A stretch of 64,000 bases of DNA from Bacillus sp. Y1. GTDB lineage: Bacteria; Bacillota; Bacilli; Bacillales; Cytobacillaceae. Numbering within the stretch: position 1 is the first letter of the stretch; every line of letters starts with the position of its first letter. The notes below the pieces were generated by a model. It ran no database searches and had not been told where the DNA came from. It saw only the letters and a list, made by a program, of their open reading frames with translations. Shown here one piece after another: positions 52,968 through 63,937 of the stretch. The stretch covers positions 2,432,501 to 2,496,500 of the forward strand of contig NZ_CP030028.1 of assembly GCF_003586445.1 (NCBI RefSeq), given 5' to 3'. The position numbers and the translations under genes were made by a program.

Positions 52968-52982
52968 AGGTTGGTGTTAAAT

Positions 52983-53201
52983 ATGACAATGAAAAGAGAC
53001 ACTCAAAGAAGAATGGGGATTATTAGAAACAGTGCCGAATTAACTGAGACGGAAAAAAGGCAAAGAGTGGGGAATTCAGCAAGAAGAGCCCGAGCATCTA
53101 TGGAAGTAAAGATTAGCGCTCAAGAGGTACAACACTTTGTACCTACAGTGACCATCACAAGAGATAGTCCAGCCGTTAGAAGAGCATTAGGTAGAAGGTA
53201 A
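52983..53201 (+). CDS. Small basic protein A of a convergent related pair
   Basis: A 72-residue Arg-rich protein. ATG 52983 follows AAAGGTTGGTG. It contains IIRNSAEL...SARRARASMEV, FVPT and DSPAVRRALGRR. The same blocks occur in the oppositely transcribed protein at 53224-53418. It is probably co-transcribed with the two-span membrane protein. No function is recognised; the composition would allow nucleic-acid binding. Confidence 0.6.
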   Translation: MTMKRDTQRRMGIIRNSAELTETEKRQRVGNSARRARASMEVKISAQEVQHFVPTVTITRDSPAVRRALGRR

Positions 53202-53235
53202 AAATAACCCTGTACAATCAGGGTTATTTTTTTAT
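53202..53235. terminator. Bidirectional terminator between convergent small genes
   Basis: AAATAACCCTG / CAGGGTTATTT (53202-53212, 53219-53229) with A and T runs on both sides. It overlaps the end of the minus-strand gene. Confidence 0.88.
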
Positions 53236-53418
53236 ACCCAATTGACGTGCCACAATTTCTTGGACAACAGGTTGGTTAGCAATAAATTCAGATGCACGTT
53301 TAGCTCTACTAGGTGTTGGACGAAAACCAACATCATTAGCCCCTATTATTTCCATAGCTCTTCTAGCACGTTTGACTGCATTCTTATTTCTTATTATTTG
53401 TAATGTCTTCTCGTCCAT
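53224..53418 (-). CDS. Small basic protein B of a convergent related pair
   Basis: A 64-residue protein with RBS AAAGGAGG 5 bases before the ATG. It reads MDEKTLQIIRN, RARRAMEI, a DVGFRPT segment, RAKRASEFI, then QPVVQEIVARQLGIKK. The order IIRN - ARRA..ME - F.PT - (Q/S)P.V matches protein A, so the two are diverged copies. Unknown function. Confidence 0.65.
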   Translation of the reverse strand: MDEKTLQIIRNKNAVKRARRAMEIIGANDVGFRPTPSRAKRASEFIANQPVVQEIVARQLGIKK

Positions 53419-53682
53419 TGTTTCCTCCTTTAGTCTCTAAATAGGTTATTAATAAAAGGTATGTTCCTCAAATGGTTATATGACTTAAACGGACACCCCT
53501 ATTACGTTATTTATCCATTATCATCTTTGACTAAACTGGTACAAATAAAACGTCAGAAAATCGGACGAACTTCTTCGTATTACGTATTGATAACCCCTCA
53601 AAATATTAGTCTCAAAGGAGTATTAGTCTTTACAGTACTTTACCTGTATTACGGGTTTAGAGGCATTGTCCATTAAATATTA

Positions 53683-53710
53683 TTCCGGTAAAAAGTACAT
53701 GAAAACGGTT
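53683..53710 (+). promoter_or_regulatory. 28-bp element shared with the promoter at 60.1 kb (copy 1)
   Basis: The CCGG(T/A)AAAAAGTACATGAAAACG element here is nearly identical to the one at 60099-60126. It lies about 145 bases upstream of the glucosidase gene. It is likely the binding site of the AraC-type regulator at 58.5-60 kb, or an operator common to both operons. Confidence 0.7.
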
Positions 53711-53854
53711 TATTTGATATTTATTAAATAATCATAAAAAATTAAACTTAATTTAATTGGGAGAAATGAATTTACAAAGGCATAGCTACTTAGAAAAAAT
53801 AGCCGTAAAGGTATATGAAAAAACAGTCAAAAAAGATATTTAGGAGTGAAATGA

Positions 53855-55480
<1,626 letters not shown>

Positions 55481-55507
55481 TTACTTTTTAAGTGAATAGC
55501 AAAAGAA

Positions 55508-55555
55508 GAGAAGCGGTGAAGGCCGGATAGAGAGTGTTTCATCGCTTTTCTCATT
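55508..55555 (+). terminator. Attenuator-like hairpin between glucosidase and dehydrogenase genes
   Basis: GAGAAGCGGTGAA (55508-55520) pairs with TTCATCGCTTTTCTC (55538-55552). The tail is weak in T. Confidence 0.6.
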
Positions 55556-55577
55556 ATTGGGATAAGGGGGAAAGCAG

Positions 55578-56642
55578 ATGATGAAAGATCAAGTTGTAAC
55601 AGTAGGGTTAATTGGTTTAGGAGGAATGGCGAATGCGCACCGCCGCATGATTTCCGAGTTAAATCAACTATCATTGATTGCTCTTTGTGATGTGAATCGA
55701 GACCTCTTAAAGAAAATAGGTGAGGAGGAAGGAATTAGCGAGGAGATGTGTTTTCATGAGATGGAAGCCTTAATATCACATCCTGATGTTGACGCTGTTA
55801 TCTCAATTGTGCCTAATCACTTACATGCTAAGGTGATAGAGTTATGTATTCACTATCAAAAACCGGTTATGGCTGAAAAACCTTTTACACTCAATTTTGC
55901 CGAAGCTGAGAAATTGGCAGTTTTGTATGAAAAACAGCCCATTCCTTGTATGGTTGGATTCTCTTACCGCTATATTCCGTCTTTTCGCTATGCAAAAACA
56001 CTACTAGAAGAAAATAAAATTGGTACAATCCGGCATATTAATGTTCGATATCTACAATCATTTGGAGCACCTTTATATGAAGTGCCTTACGCTTGGCGTT
56101 TTAACCAATCTATTTCTGGTACAGGAGCATTGGGGGATTTAGGTGCTCATATGATTGATAGTGCTCGATTCTTTATTGGTGAGTTTCAATCGGTATCCGC
56201 AATGACGAAAACATTCATACACCAACGGAAAGACCCAATGAGTGGAGAAATGAAAAAAGTGGATGTTGATGACTATGCTAGTTTTCATGCGATTCTAGAA
56301 GAAAATGTGATTGGACATTTTGTCACGACAAGAAATGCGGTTGGATCAGAAAATCAGCATGAAGTCACCATTTACGGTGATAACGGTACGATTCACATTA
56401 ATTGTGAACGCCCGAATGAGATCGATATTTGTGTCAAAGATGATACAAACAATAAACCTGTTTTTAGGACCTACGATGTCCCAGAAAACTATAAAAGACA
56501 ACAACTTGAGGATTTTATGGACGTAGTCACATTCAATTCCAAACAGGGAACACCTACCTTTTATGATGGCTATCAAAATCAAAAAGTAATAGAAAAAATT
56601 ATTCAATCTGCAGAGAGTGGACAAACAGTAATAATCGACTAG
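55578..56642 (+). CDS. Gfo/Idh/MocA-family oxidoreductase
   Basis: A 354-residue NAD(P)-dependent dehydrogenase. It has the N-terminal motif GLIGLGGMANAHRR, an intact MAEKPF (EKP) substrate-site lysine, and the second catalytic region GDLGAHMIDSARFF. Unlike the relative at 31.4 kb, it keeps all core residues. RBS AAGGGGGAAAG. Cotranscription with the DexB-like enzyme suggests it oxidises or epimerises a sugar derived from the same glycan. Confidence 0.9.
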   Translation: MMKDQVVTVGLIGLGGMANAHRRMISELNQLSLIALCDVNRDLLKKIGEEEGISEEMCFHEMEALISHPDVDAVISIVPNHLHAKVIELCIHYQKPVMAEKPFTLNFAEAEKLAVLYEKQPIPCMVGFSYRYIPSFRYAKTLLEENKIGTIRHINVRYLQSFGAPLYEVPYAWRFNQSISGTGALGDLGAHMIDSARFFIGEFQSVSAMTKTFIHQRKDPMSGEMKKVDVDDYASFHAILEENVIGHFVTTRNAVGSENQHEVTIYGDNGTIHINCERPNEIDICVKDDTNNKPVFRTYDVPENYKRQQLEDFMDVVTFNSKQGTPTFYDGYQNQKVIEKIIQSAESGQTVIID

Positions 56643-56657
56643 CTGCTTTTATAGCAT

Positions 56658-56715
56658 AAAAAGACCGATTGGTAAAATCCTAGAATATGGGATTCTATCA
56701 AACGGTCTTTTTCAT
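56658..56715. terminator. Bidirectional terminator between convergent operons
   Basis: AAAAGACCG (56658-56667 region) pairs with CGGTCTTTTT (56703-56712), with further inner pairing. A and T runs flank both sides. Confidence 0.85.
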
Positions 56716-56761
56716 TCTATGAATTAAAGTAAGAAGATATTTATACTTAAGTTGAATTTAC

Positions 56762-58471
56762 TCAGCTAACTTTTGGAATAGTAAGTGTCACTGTTGTTCC
56801 CTCCATCCATTTACTTGTATAAGCTAAGCCATAATCAGTTCCATATGCAAGTTGCACACGATGATGAACATTTTGGACCCCGTAGCCTTTCGTTTTAGTA
56901 GTTAGAATGGATTCTAACATTTCAAGACCCATACCACACCCATTATCAGAGACTTTAAAGATGAGACTATTATCTGTTTGTTTTGCTGTGATGGTTAATA
57001 CCGCTTTTCCAGGACTTTCTTTATGATCAATTCCGTGATTAATGGCATTTTCAACTAAAGGTTGTAAAAGAAGATTCAGCATGGTGTAATCCAAGATCTC
57101 TTCGTCAATTTCGCAACGAACATCAAAGGAGTCAGAATGCATCATTCGCTGAATTTGAATATAAGATGTTGTGTTTTCTAATTCCTCTCTGACGGAAATC
57201 GTATTTTTCCCTCTATTTAATGTGGTTCGATAAAATGTAGAAAGAAGTTGAGCCATCTTACTAATGTCTTCTTGTTCCGCTATAATTGCCTTGCTGTTAA
57301 TAAGGGAAAGGCTGTTATAAAAAAAGTGTGGGTTGATCTGAGCTTGTAGAGCTTTCATTTCATATTGTTGTTCGGCGATTTTACTTTTATAAACTTCATT
57401 AATCATTTCCTGTAGTTTATGAACCATATTGGTAAATCGCCTAATTAGGTTCCCGATTTCATCCGTTGAAGAATTTGTAACGGTTACAGATAATTCGCCT
57501 TTTTCGATCAGTTCCATATTCTTCTCTAGCTTTTCTAATGGACGAACGGTAATTCGGGAGAGATAGTAGATGGAAAGAAACAAAGTCAATACACATAACA
57601 AAATCACGATAAAAACGGTGACAGTGATCTTATAAGTAGAAGCATAAATGGTGTCCAATGGACGATATAGATATGCAGTCCAATTATAAGAGGTTAATGT
57701 GGACTCTTTATATACAAAATCCTCCGACAGAGAACCATCATTTAATTTTTTTTGGAATTCGTTTGTTGTTAATTCATATGAATCATATGCTTCCTGAAAA
57801 TTTTGGAAGGTATATACAGGTTTATTATATTCATCAAGGATAACTAGACCATAATTGTTTTCAAATAAACCCGACATGCTTTCAAAGACATGTTCGTAAT
57901 CGATATCTATATACACTACATTTGTAATACTATGATTTTGATCAAATATTTGGGTGACTACTTCAAAAGTCCGATCCGCTGCGGAAACAACAAATTTTGG
58001 AGTAGACGTTTCTAATATTTGATCAAACCAGCTTTTTTGTTCAATGGCTGAAAGTGGGCGAAGAATATCACCATGTGCATGCATTGGATTGTTACTAAAG
58101 ATAGTGATGGTATTAATTTCGCTGTATAAAAAATGAGTGTTTAAGGATAAAGGATCTAGTATGTCTCGGTAAAACAAATACATCTCATAGGAATTGTCAT
58201 ATTCAGAAGTAACTCCTCTCTTTACATCTTCATTCCAAACAATTTGGTTAATCACATTTGTATACGTAGTAACTTTGTAATCGATACTTGAAACTGCCTG
58301 GTTTAAGGACTCCTCTAACACTTCACTTTCTCGATTGATTAGTATATTTTGAATTTGATGATAACAGTAACTCCCCAATACGACGACAGGAAGGATACTT
58401 GATAGAAGGCATATAAATAGTATTTTACTTCTGAATTTCAAATTTTTGAACCAAGCTGTCATTTTCCGCAT
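56762..58471 (-). CDS. YesM-like sensor histidine kinase
   Basis: A 569-residue membrane kinase. TM1 is at about 16-38, an extracellular sensor domain at about 40-270, TM2 at about 280-302, and HAMP follows. The His_kinase domain has HFFYNSLSLINSKA (phospho-acceptor His in QINPHF), N box LLLQPLVENAINHG and G1 VSDNGCGMG. The start is 15 bases after the regulator stop, so both genes form one minus-strand operon. Likely senses the sugar imported by the adjacent transporter. Confidence 0.92.
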   Translation of the reverse strand: MRKMTAWFKNLKFRSKILFICLLSSILPVVVLGSYCYHQIQNILINRESEVLEESLNQAVSSIDYKVTTYTNVINQIVWNEDVKRGVTSEYDNSYEMYLFYRDILDPLSLNTHFLYSEINTITIFSNNPMHAHGDILRPLSAIEQKSWFDQILETSTPKFVVSAADRTFEVVTQIFDQNHSITNVVYIDIDYEHVFESMSGLFENNYGLVILDEYNKPVYTFQNFQEAYDSYELTTNEFQKKLNDGSLSEDFVYKESTLTSYNWTAYLYRPLDTIYASTYKITVTVFIVILLCVLTLFLSIYYLSRITVRPLEKLEKNMELIEKGELSVTVTNSSTDEIGNLIRRFTNMVHKLQEMINEVYKSKIAEQQYEMKALQAQINPHFFYNSLSLINSKAIIAEQEDISKMAQLLSTFYRTTLNRGKNTISVREELENTTSYIQIQRMMHSDSFDVRCEIDEEILDYTMLNLLLQPLVENAINHGIDHKESPGKAVLTITAKQTDNSLIFKVSDNGCGMGLEMLESILTTKTKGYGVQNVHHRVQLAYGTDYGLAYTSKWMEGTTVTLTIPKVS

Positions 58472-58486
58472 AAGAATCTTCTCTTT

Positions 58487-60025
58487 CTATTGCTTTTTCA
58501 TCTGGCGGTATTTTTCAGGACTTGAGCCGAAATGTTCCCTAAAACTTCGAACAAAATAGGATAGATTATGATAGCCTACCTTTTTACATATATCAGTGAT
58601 TTTCATATTTGTATTATTAAGGAGATCTTTTGCATTTTCCATCCGAAGACTCTTAATGTATTTATTAAGTCCACAGCCCGTTTCTTGTATGAAAATTTCG
58701 CTTAAATAACTAGGGGACAAGTACACTTTTTCAGCTAGTATATTCAAACTTAAATCATCTCCATAGTGCTCTGTAATATATTGCTGAACGAGATGAATGA
58801 CGTGTTTAGGAGATTGTTCTTTTTCCTCTAATTTTCCTATCACTTCATCCTGAACATTGACTAAAATCGTTTCAATTTCAGAAAAATGCTGACAAGAAAA
58901 AATAGCTTCCATCTTTTTATTTATCAATTCCTTGTTATAATGAGGAAGCTTCTGACAAAGTGTCTGCAATAGCTTTGAAAAGAAATAGCGGACATAAATA
59001 TGGGAAATCCCCTGTTTTGCATGATATTTTTGAAATAGAAGTTTCATGTTTTGTTTAAAGGTAACAATATCTACTAATTGAATGGCTGTTTGTATCCTCT
59101 GGAGGGTATGTTCATCTTGTTCAAGATACTCCTTGCTTTCTCTAGTTGAGGCATCTATTGGATAGATATAGGTGTCAGAATAGAAGAAACGATCTTCTAG
59201 ATAATGTTCCAACTCTTCAAAAAATTTAGGTAACTCACTTGGAGAAAAGGATTCATTACTGAAAGATATATAACAATTTATTCCATATGTGGAGTAGACC
59301 TGTTTTTGGATCTTTATTGCCATTTCTTTATATTCCGTATGTTTTTCCTTTTTCCCAAATAACAACAGGATTTGAAACGCATTCAAATTAATAAAATCGC
59401 ACGGATAATCTGGGATCATTTTCTTAATTTGATTATAAAAGAAAAAAGTATCTTCTTCCTTTGGTAATCGATCAAAAAATGGTTCTTCAAACTGCATTAA
59501 CATTAGGGAAGTATAATGATTTAAAAAATCAAAATTCATAGTGGGATATTCATTCTTTAACAAATCAATAGGTGTTTTATTAATTAGTCGATATAAAACA
59601 TGAGTTTTAAGAAATTCGGTATTTGCTTCTCTTAATTCATGTTCTTTTTCTTCTTTTTTTATATTTTGCAAAACAGTGGAAATAGTATTCTGAAATTCAT
59701 CCGGTTTTACTGGTTTCAATATATAATCTACAGCCCTTAATGATAGCGCCTTCTTGGCATAATAAAAGTCATCATGACCACTGAAGAATATAATGTGAAG
59801 GTTAGGATAAAGCTCTCGAGCCCTCGTTGCTAATTCAATTCCATCAACAAAAGGCATTTTTACATCTGTAAATAATATATCTACAGGCTGTGTTTCTAAT
59901 AGAGAAAGAGCCTCTTTTCCGTTGGAGGCTTCGTCTATTACAAGTTGAAAATTGTACTTATTAAGAAGGAATCGAATAACATTCCGTTCGTCTCTTTCAT
60001 CATCTATTATCAAGATACGATACAT
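58487..60025 (-). CDS. YesN-like response regulator, AraC-type output
   Basis: A protein of about 512 residues. I start it at the ATG at 60025, with GGAGG 7 bases upstream, rather than the frame's first ATG. The receiver domain has Asp9-Asp10 and phospho-acceptor Asp54 (LFTDVKMP), KPVKPDE; a long middle domain (130-400) of unknown function follows. C-terminal AraC helix-turn-helix pairs (LAEKVYLSPSYLSEIF; YHNLSYFVRSFREH) complete it. It is probably the activator of the LplABC-like operon, divergent from it, and of the dexB-like operon sharing the 28-bp element. Confidence 0.92.
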   Translation of the reverse strand: MYRILIIDDERDERNVIRFLLNKYNFQLVIDEASNGKEALSLLETQPVDILFTDVKMPFVDGIELATRARELYPNLHIIFFSGHDDFYYAKKALSLRAVDYILKPVKPDEFQNTISTVLQNIKKEEKEHELREANTEFLKTHVLYRLINKTPIDLLKNEYPTMNFDFLNHYTSLMLMQFEEPFFDRLPKEEDTFFFYNQIKKMIPDYPCDFINLNAFQILLLFGKKEKHTEYKEMAIKIQKQVYSTYGINCYISFSNESFSPSELPKFFEELEHYLEDRFFYSDTYIYPIDASTRESKEYLEQDEHTLQRIQTAIQLVDIVTFKQNMKLLFQKYHAKQGISHIYVRYFFSKLLQTLCQKLPHYNKELINKKMEAIFSCQHFSEIETILVNVQDEVIGKLEEKEQSPKHVIHLVQQYITEHYGDDLSLNILAEKVYLSPSYLSEIFIQETGCGLNKYIKSLRMENAKDLLNNTNMKITDICKKVGYHNLSYFVRSFREHFGSSPEKYRQMKKQ

Positions 60026-60098
60026 TGTTGTTACCTCCACGTATAATTCATGTTGATTATATCATTGTGATTTCCTTTCTTACACTCTGTACTAAAAG

Positions 60099-60126
60099 TT
60101 CCGGAAAAAAGTACATGAAAACGTTT
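60099..60126 (+). promoter_or_regulatory. 28-bp element shared with the promoter at 53.7 kb (copy 2)
   Basis: Copy of the element at 53683-53710, differing at about two positions within the 26-base core CCGG...ACG. It sits in the divergent region between the response regulator and the binding-protein genes, about 105 bases before the latter's start. Confidence 0.7.
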
Positions 60127-60230
60127 TTTTAAATATTTAGGATTATCCTAGTATCACTTAAACTAAACGTAAGCTTAATTCAATGGCCAGAAATTAAATT
60201 GGTCAGAGACAAATAAAAGTTGGAGGGGTC

Positions 60231-61922
60231 ATGATGAAGAAGTATAGGGCATTATTCAAACGTGTGACAACACTTTCTATTGCGTCCATGCTGACAGTTT
60301 CTTTAGCAGCATGTGTTGATTCATCTTCACAGCAAGAAAGTGCGTCAACAACAGAAGATGGAAAAACCGTTATTACTATGGGACGTGTTACAGCTGCAAA
60401 CTCGAAATTACCAGAGGGTGATACGTATGAGAACAATGCTTACACACGACTTGTTGAAGAAAAGTTGGATGCGAAAATTGTCAATCAATTTGAAGCTGAA
60501 GGAGAAGATTACGATCGTCAGGTGGCTCTAGCAATTGCATCAGGTGAATTGCCAGATATGATGCGAGTGAATTCAAAAGATGAATTGAAGGAGTTAGTGG
60601 AAAACGATTTAATTGCTGATTTAACAGATGTTTATGAAAAGAATGCAAGCGATTACATCAAAGAAATATATGGTTCCTATGATGGGAGAAGCTTAGCAGA
60701 TGCGACATTTGATGATCGTCTCATGGCGATTCCAGCAACCGTTGGAGCAAACGCACCAAATATGGTTTGGATCAGACAAGATTGGATTGAAGAACTAGGA
60801 TTGGAACTAGATAAAGACGGGGACAGCCTGATCACATTAGATGAGTTAGAAAATACTGCGAAGGCTTTCATAGAAAATGATCCTGGTGCCTCTGGGAATC
60901 CTGTTGGAATACCTTTTGCTCATTGGTTAAATGCTGGAGATTACGGCGGATCGGCTTTAACGATGTCCTCTGTAGCTGGTGTTTTCAATGCACATCCTAG
61001 ACATTACATGGAAGATGAAAAAGGAAATATCACCTATGGATCAACTACTGAGAGCACAAAACAAGCACTTGGAGTTTTGGCTGAATGGTTTAATAAAGGA
61101 ATTCTTGATCCACAATTTGGAACAAGAACCTGGGATGACATTATGGCACTTCTAACAAACGGACAAACAGGTATCGTAACAGGTCCGTGGCATATTCCTG
61201 ATTGGGGTCTATCTGCTGTAAGGGAAATGGATAAAAATGCACAGTTTGTTCCTTATACATTAGAAGGAGAAAATGGTAAAGCAAACGTTTTTCGTGAGAA
61301 TCCGACTGGTCAATTTATTGTAGTTAGAAAGGATTATGCACATCCTGAATTAGCCCTAAAAATATTAAATCTATTTTACGATGAATTAGCTAATGCATCT
61401 GATCTAGAAACAAATTATCCCGAAATCGCAAAATATACTGAACTTGGTGTAGATGGGTCAACTAGACCATTTAACATTGAAGTTTATAAATCTACTAGTA
61501 CGCTAGATGATTTTTCGGACTTTATTGTGCCTGCAGTAAATGGTGAAATTTCAACCGACGATATAACAAAAGCTGGTATTAAAACGGATGCTAAAACGAT
61601 TCTTAATTATGTAGAAGATCCTGAAAATGCAGAAACGTCAGCATGGTCAAAATACCATTCTCGTATGAAAGGGATCGGTTTAATTGAAAAACTTACAGAT
61701 GAAAATACTTTCAATTGGACAACTCCTGTATATTATGGAACAACCGCTACAATGGAGAAAAAGGGTGCTAACCTTTTAAAATTAGAAGAGGAAGATTTTA
61801 TAAAAATCGTAACTGGTACTGAGCCTTTGGATTATTTCGAAACATTTGTTACGAACTGGAAGAAACAAGGCGGAGATGAAATTATTGCTGAAATAGAAGC
61901 AGAATTGGCAGAACAGCAATAA
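60231..61922 (+). CDS. LplA-like solute-binding lipoprotein
   Basis: A 563-residue large solute-binding protein of the LplA/YtcQ type with lipobox LAAC. Landmarks include AIASGELPDMMRVN, MVWIRQDWIEELGLE followed by an EF-hand-like DKDGDSLITLDE segment, and a long C-terminal domain. RBS GGAGGGG, 6 bases before the first of two ATGs. Such proteins bind oligosaccharides; the nearby glucosidase suggests an alpha-1,6-glucan fragment (inference). Confidence 0.9.
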   Translation: MMKKYRALFKRVTTLSIASMLTVSLAACVDSSSQQESASTTEDGKTVITMGRVTAANSKLPEGDTYENNAYTRLVEEKLDAKIVNQFEAEGEDYDRQVALAIASGELPDMMRVNSKDELKELVENDLIADLTDVYEKNASDYIKEIYGSYDGRSLADATFDDRLMAIPATVGANAPNMVWIRQDWIEELGLELDKDGDSLITLDELENTAKAFIENDPGASGNPVGIPFAHWLNAGDYGGSALTMSSVAGVFNAHPRHYMEDEKGNITYGSTTESTKQALGVLAEWFNKGILDPQFGTRTWDDIMALLTNGQTGIVTGPWHIPDWGLSAVREMDKNAQFVPYTLEGENGKANVFRENPTGQFIVVRKDYAHPELALKILNLFYDELANASDLETNYPEIAKYTELGVDGSTRPFNIEVYKSTSTLDDFSDFIVPAVNGEISTDDITKAGIKTDAKTILNYVEDPENAETSAWSKYHSRMKGIGLIEKLTDENTFNWTTPVYYGTTATMEKKGANLLKLEEEDFIKIVTGTEPLDYFETFVTNWKKQGGDEIIAEIEAELAEQQ

Positions 61923-61930
61923 GAAACAGT

Positions 61931-61960
61931 AATAAGGGCTGCTGTGCAGCCCTTATTATA
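61931..61960 (+). terminator. Intra-operon hairpin between binding protein and permeases
   Basis: Perfect 12-bp arms AATAAGGGCTGC / GCAGCCCTTATT with a 3-nt loop. Only a weak T stretch follows, so partial termination or mRNA stabilisation is likely. Confidence 0.75.
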
Positions 61961-61975
61961 TAAGGAGGTTTACTT

Positions 61976-62926
61976 ATGAAAGTACAGACTGAAAAAACTG
62001 CCAACTTTATAAATGCAGATACGGTAAAACAAAAGAAAAAATGGACAACGGGCAATTCTGTTTACCATCTGATGATGCTACCCGGAATGATCTTTCTTTT
62101 AATTTTTAGTTATATTCCCATGTTTGGAATTATTATGGCATTTCAGGATTACGTACCAGCAAAAGGGATGTTGGGCTCGGAGTTTGTAGGATTGGAACAT
62201 TTTATCTATATGTTTCAATTACCGGATATTGGCCAAGTATTTAGGAACACAATGGTCATTGCTTTTGGGAAAATTCTAATTGGTACTTTCGCTGCCATTG
62301 TATTCTCTATTTTATTGAATGAGATCCGTATAAAGCTATTAAAAAAATCGATTCAAACGGTTGTTTATCTACCACATTTTCTATCATGGGTGGTGTTGGC
62401 ATCTGTGGTAGTCAATATGTTTAATCTTGATGGGTCTGTGAATCAAATATTAACCTTTTTCGGATTGGAAAAATTGAATTTCCTTGGGAGTAATACACTA
62501 TTTCAACCATTATTAATTGGTACTGATGTATGGAAGGAATTTGGATTTAATTCGATTGTTTATTTAGCCGCCATCACTGCAGTTGATCCAGGACTTCATG
62601 AAGCAGCTAGTATTGATGGAGCCAATTGGTGGAAGAGAGTTTGGCATATCACACTTCCTAGTATGCTACCAATTATTCTTCTTTTGGCCATCCTTAGCTT
62701 ACCCAATATTTTAAATGCTGGATTTGATCAAGTTTATAACCTATATACACCAATGGTTTATGAATCAGGAGATATTTTGGACACTTATGTATACCGAATT
62801 GGATTACTAGGTCGTGAGTATAGTTTCGGGACAGCCGTTGGTATATTTAAATCCATTATTGGCATGATTCTAATCATTTCTGCAAATGAAATGGCTAAAA
62901 AATACACAGATCGTAAATTATTCTAA
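61976..62926 (+). CDS. LplB-like sugar ABC permease
   Basis: A 316-residue permease with a soluble N-terminal tail, then MLPGMIFLLIFSYIPMFGII typical of the LplB/YteP class, and the EAA loop EAASIDGANWWKRVW. RBS AAGGAGG, 9 bases before the ATG. It works with the next permease; the ATPase is not encoded here. Confidence 0.93.
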   Translation: MKVQTEKTANFINADTVKQKKKWTTGNSVYHLMMLPGMIFLLIFSYIPMFGIIMAFQDYVPAKGMLGSEFVGLEHFIYMFQLPDIGQVFRNTMVIAFGKILIGTFAAIVFSILLNEIRIKLLKKSIQTVVYLPHFLSWVVLASVVVNMFNLDGSVNQILTFFGLEKLNFLGSNTLFQPLLIGTDVWKEFGFNSIVYLAAITAVDPGLHEAASIDGANWWKRVWHITLPSMLPIILLLAILSLPNILNAGFDQVYNLYTPMVYESGDILDTYVYRIGLLGREYSFGTAVGIFKSIIGMILIISANEMAKKYTDRKLF

Positions 62927-62940
62927 GGAGGAACAATAAT

Positions 62941-63834
62941 ATGGTTGAAAGTAAAAGTATTTCAGCGCGAATTGGACGAACTGTTATTCATACTATTGTG
63001 ATTTCTTTGGGATTGATCTGCCTGCTTCCTTTATGGAATATTCTTGCCATTTCTTTTAGTAGTAGTGAGGCAGTTACAGCAAATGCAGTAGGGTTAGTAC
63101 CGGTGAATTTTACGATTGAAACATATAAGATGATCATGGAGGATGCGCAATTTTGGCGTTCGTTTGGAATTTCTGTACAAAGAGTATTCCTATCGCTCAT
63201 TATTAATATGATCTTGATCGTGTTAATGGCATATCCTCTATCGAAATCTAAAAAAGTTTTTAAAGGTAGAAACATCTATATGAATCTACTAATTTTCTCG
63301 ATGTTATTTAATGGTGGGATGATTCCTACGTATTTAGTAGTGAAAAATTTAAACCTATTGAATACTATATGGTCTCTGGTTTTACCAGGTGCCGTACAAG
63401 TTTTTAGCATTATATTAATCATGAATTTCTTCATAGGAATACCTAAATCGTTGGAAGAAGCGGCCATTATGGATGGTGCCAATCCATTACAAATATTAGT
63501 CAGGGTTTATATTCCAATCTCGTTACCGGCATTAGCTACCGTTGCATTATTTAGTATTGTAGGGAATTGGAATGACTTTTTCTCAGGGTTAATATATATG
63601 ACGAAAGTTTCTAATTATCCATTAATGACCTATATTCAATCCTTATCCATTAATCTCGAGGAACTGCTGAAGTCAGGAGCAAGCTCTAATTCTTTAGAAA
63701 ATATGATGCAAGTCTCTAATAAAAACTTAAACGCTGCAAAAATAGTGGTTTCTATAATTCCATTATTAGTGATTTATCCATTATTGCAAAAATATTTTAT
63801 TCATGGGATCGTTGTCGGCTCGGTTAAAGAATAG
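62941..63834 (+). CDS. LplC-like sugar ABC permease
   Basis: A 297-residue permease of the LplC/YtcP class with the EAA loop EEAAIMDGANPLQILV and six membrane helices. RBS AAGGAGGAAC, 14 bases after the previous gene. A terminator follows. Confidence 0.93.
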   Translation: MVESKSISARIGRTVIHTIVISLGLICLLPLWNILAISFSSSEAVTANAVGLVPVNFTIETYKMIMEDAQFWRSFGISVQRVFLSLIINMILIVLMAYPLSKSKKVFKGRNIYMNLLIFSMLFNGGMIPTYLVVKNLNLLNTIWSLVLPGAVQVFSIILIMNFFIGIPKSLEEAAIMDGANPLQILVRVYIPISLPALATVALFSIVGNWNDFFSGLIYMTKVSNYPLMTYIQSLSINLEELLKSGASSNSLENMMQVSNKNLNAAKIVVSIIPLLVIYPLLQKYFIHGIVVGSVKE

Positions 63835-63846
63835 TAGATGATTGAT

Positions 63847-63893
63847 GAAACACTACATAAATCATTAGAGGATTTGTGTAGTGTTTCTTATTA
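63847..63893 (+). terminator. Terminator of the LplABC-like operon
   Basis: GAAACACTACATAAATC (63847-63863) pairs with GATTTGTGTAGTGTTTC (63871-63887). Confidence 0.8.
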
Positions 63894-63937
63894 AGATAGG
63901 GATTTTTTATTTATTTTTATCATTTTAGAGGTGAGTT

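Noticed and set aside
53461..53676. 71-codon frame before the 28-bp element
   Set aside because: AAAAGGT directly abuts the ATG, the codons are not typical, and no homology is recognised; coding is not supported.
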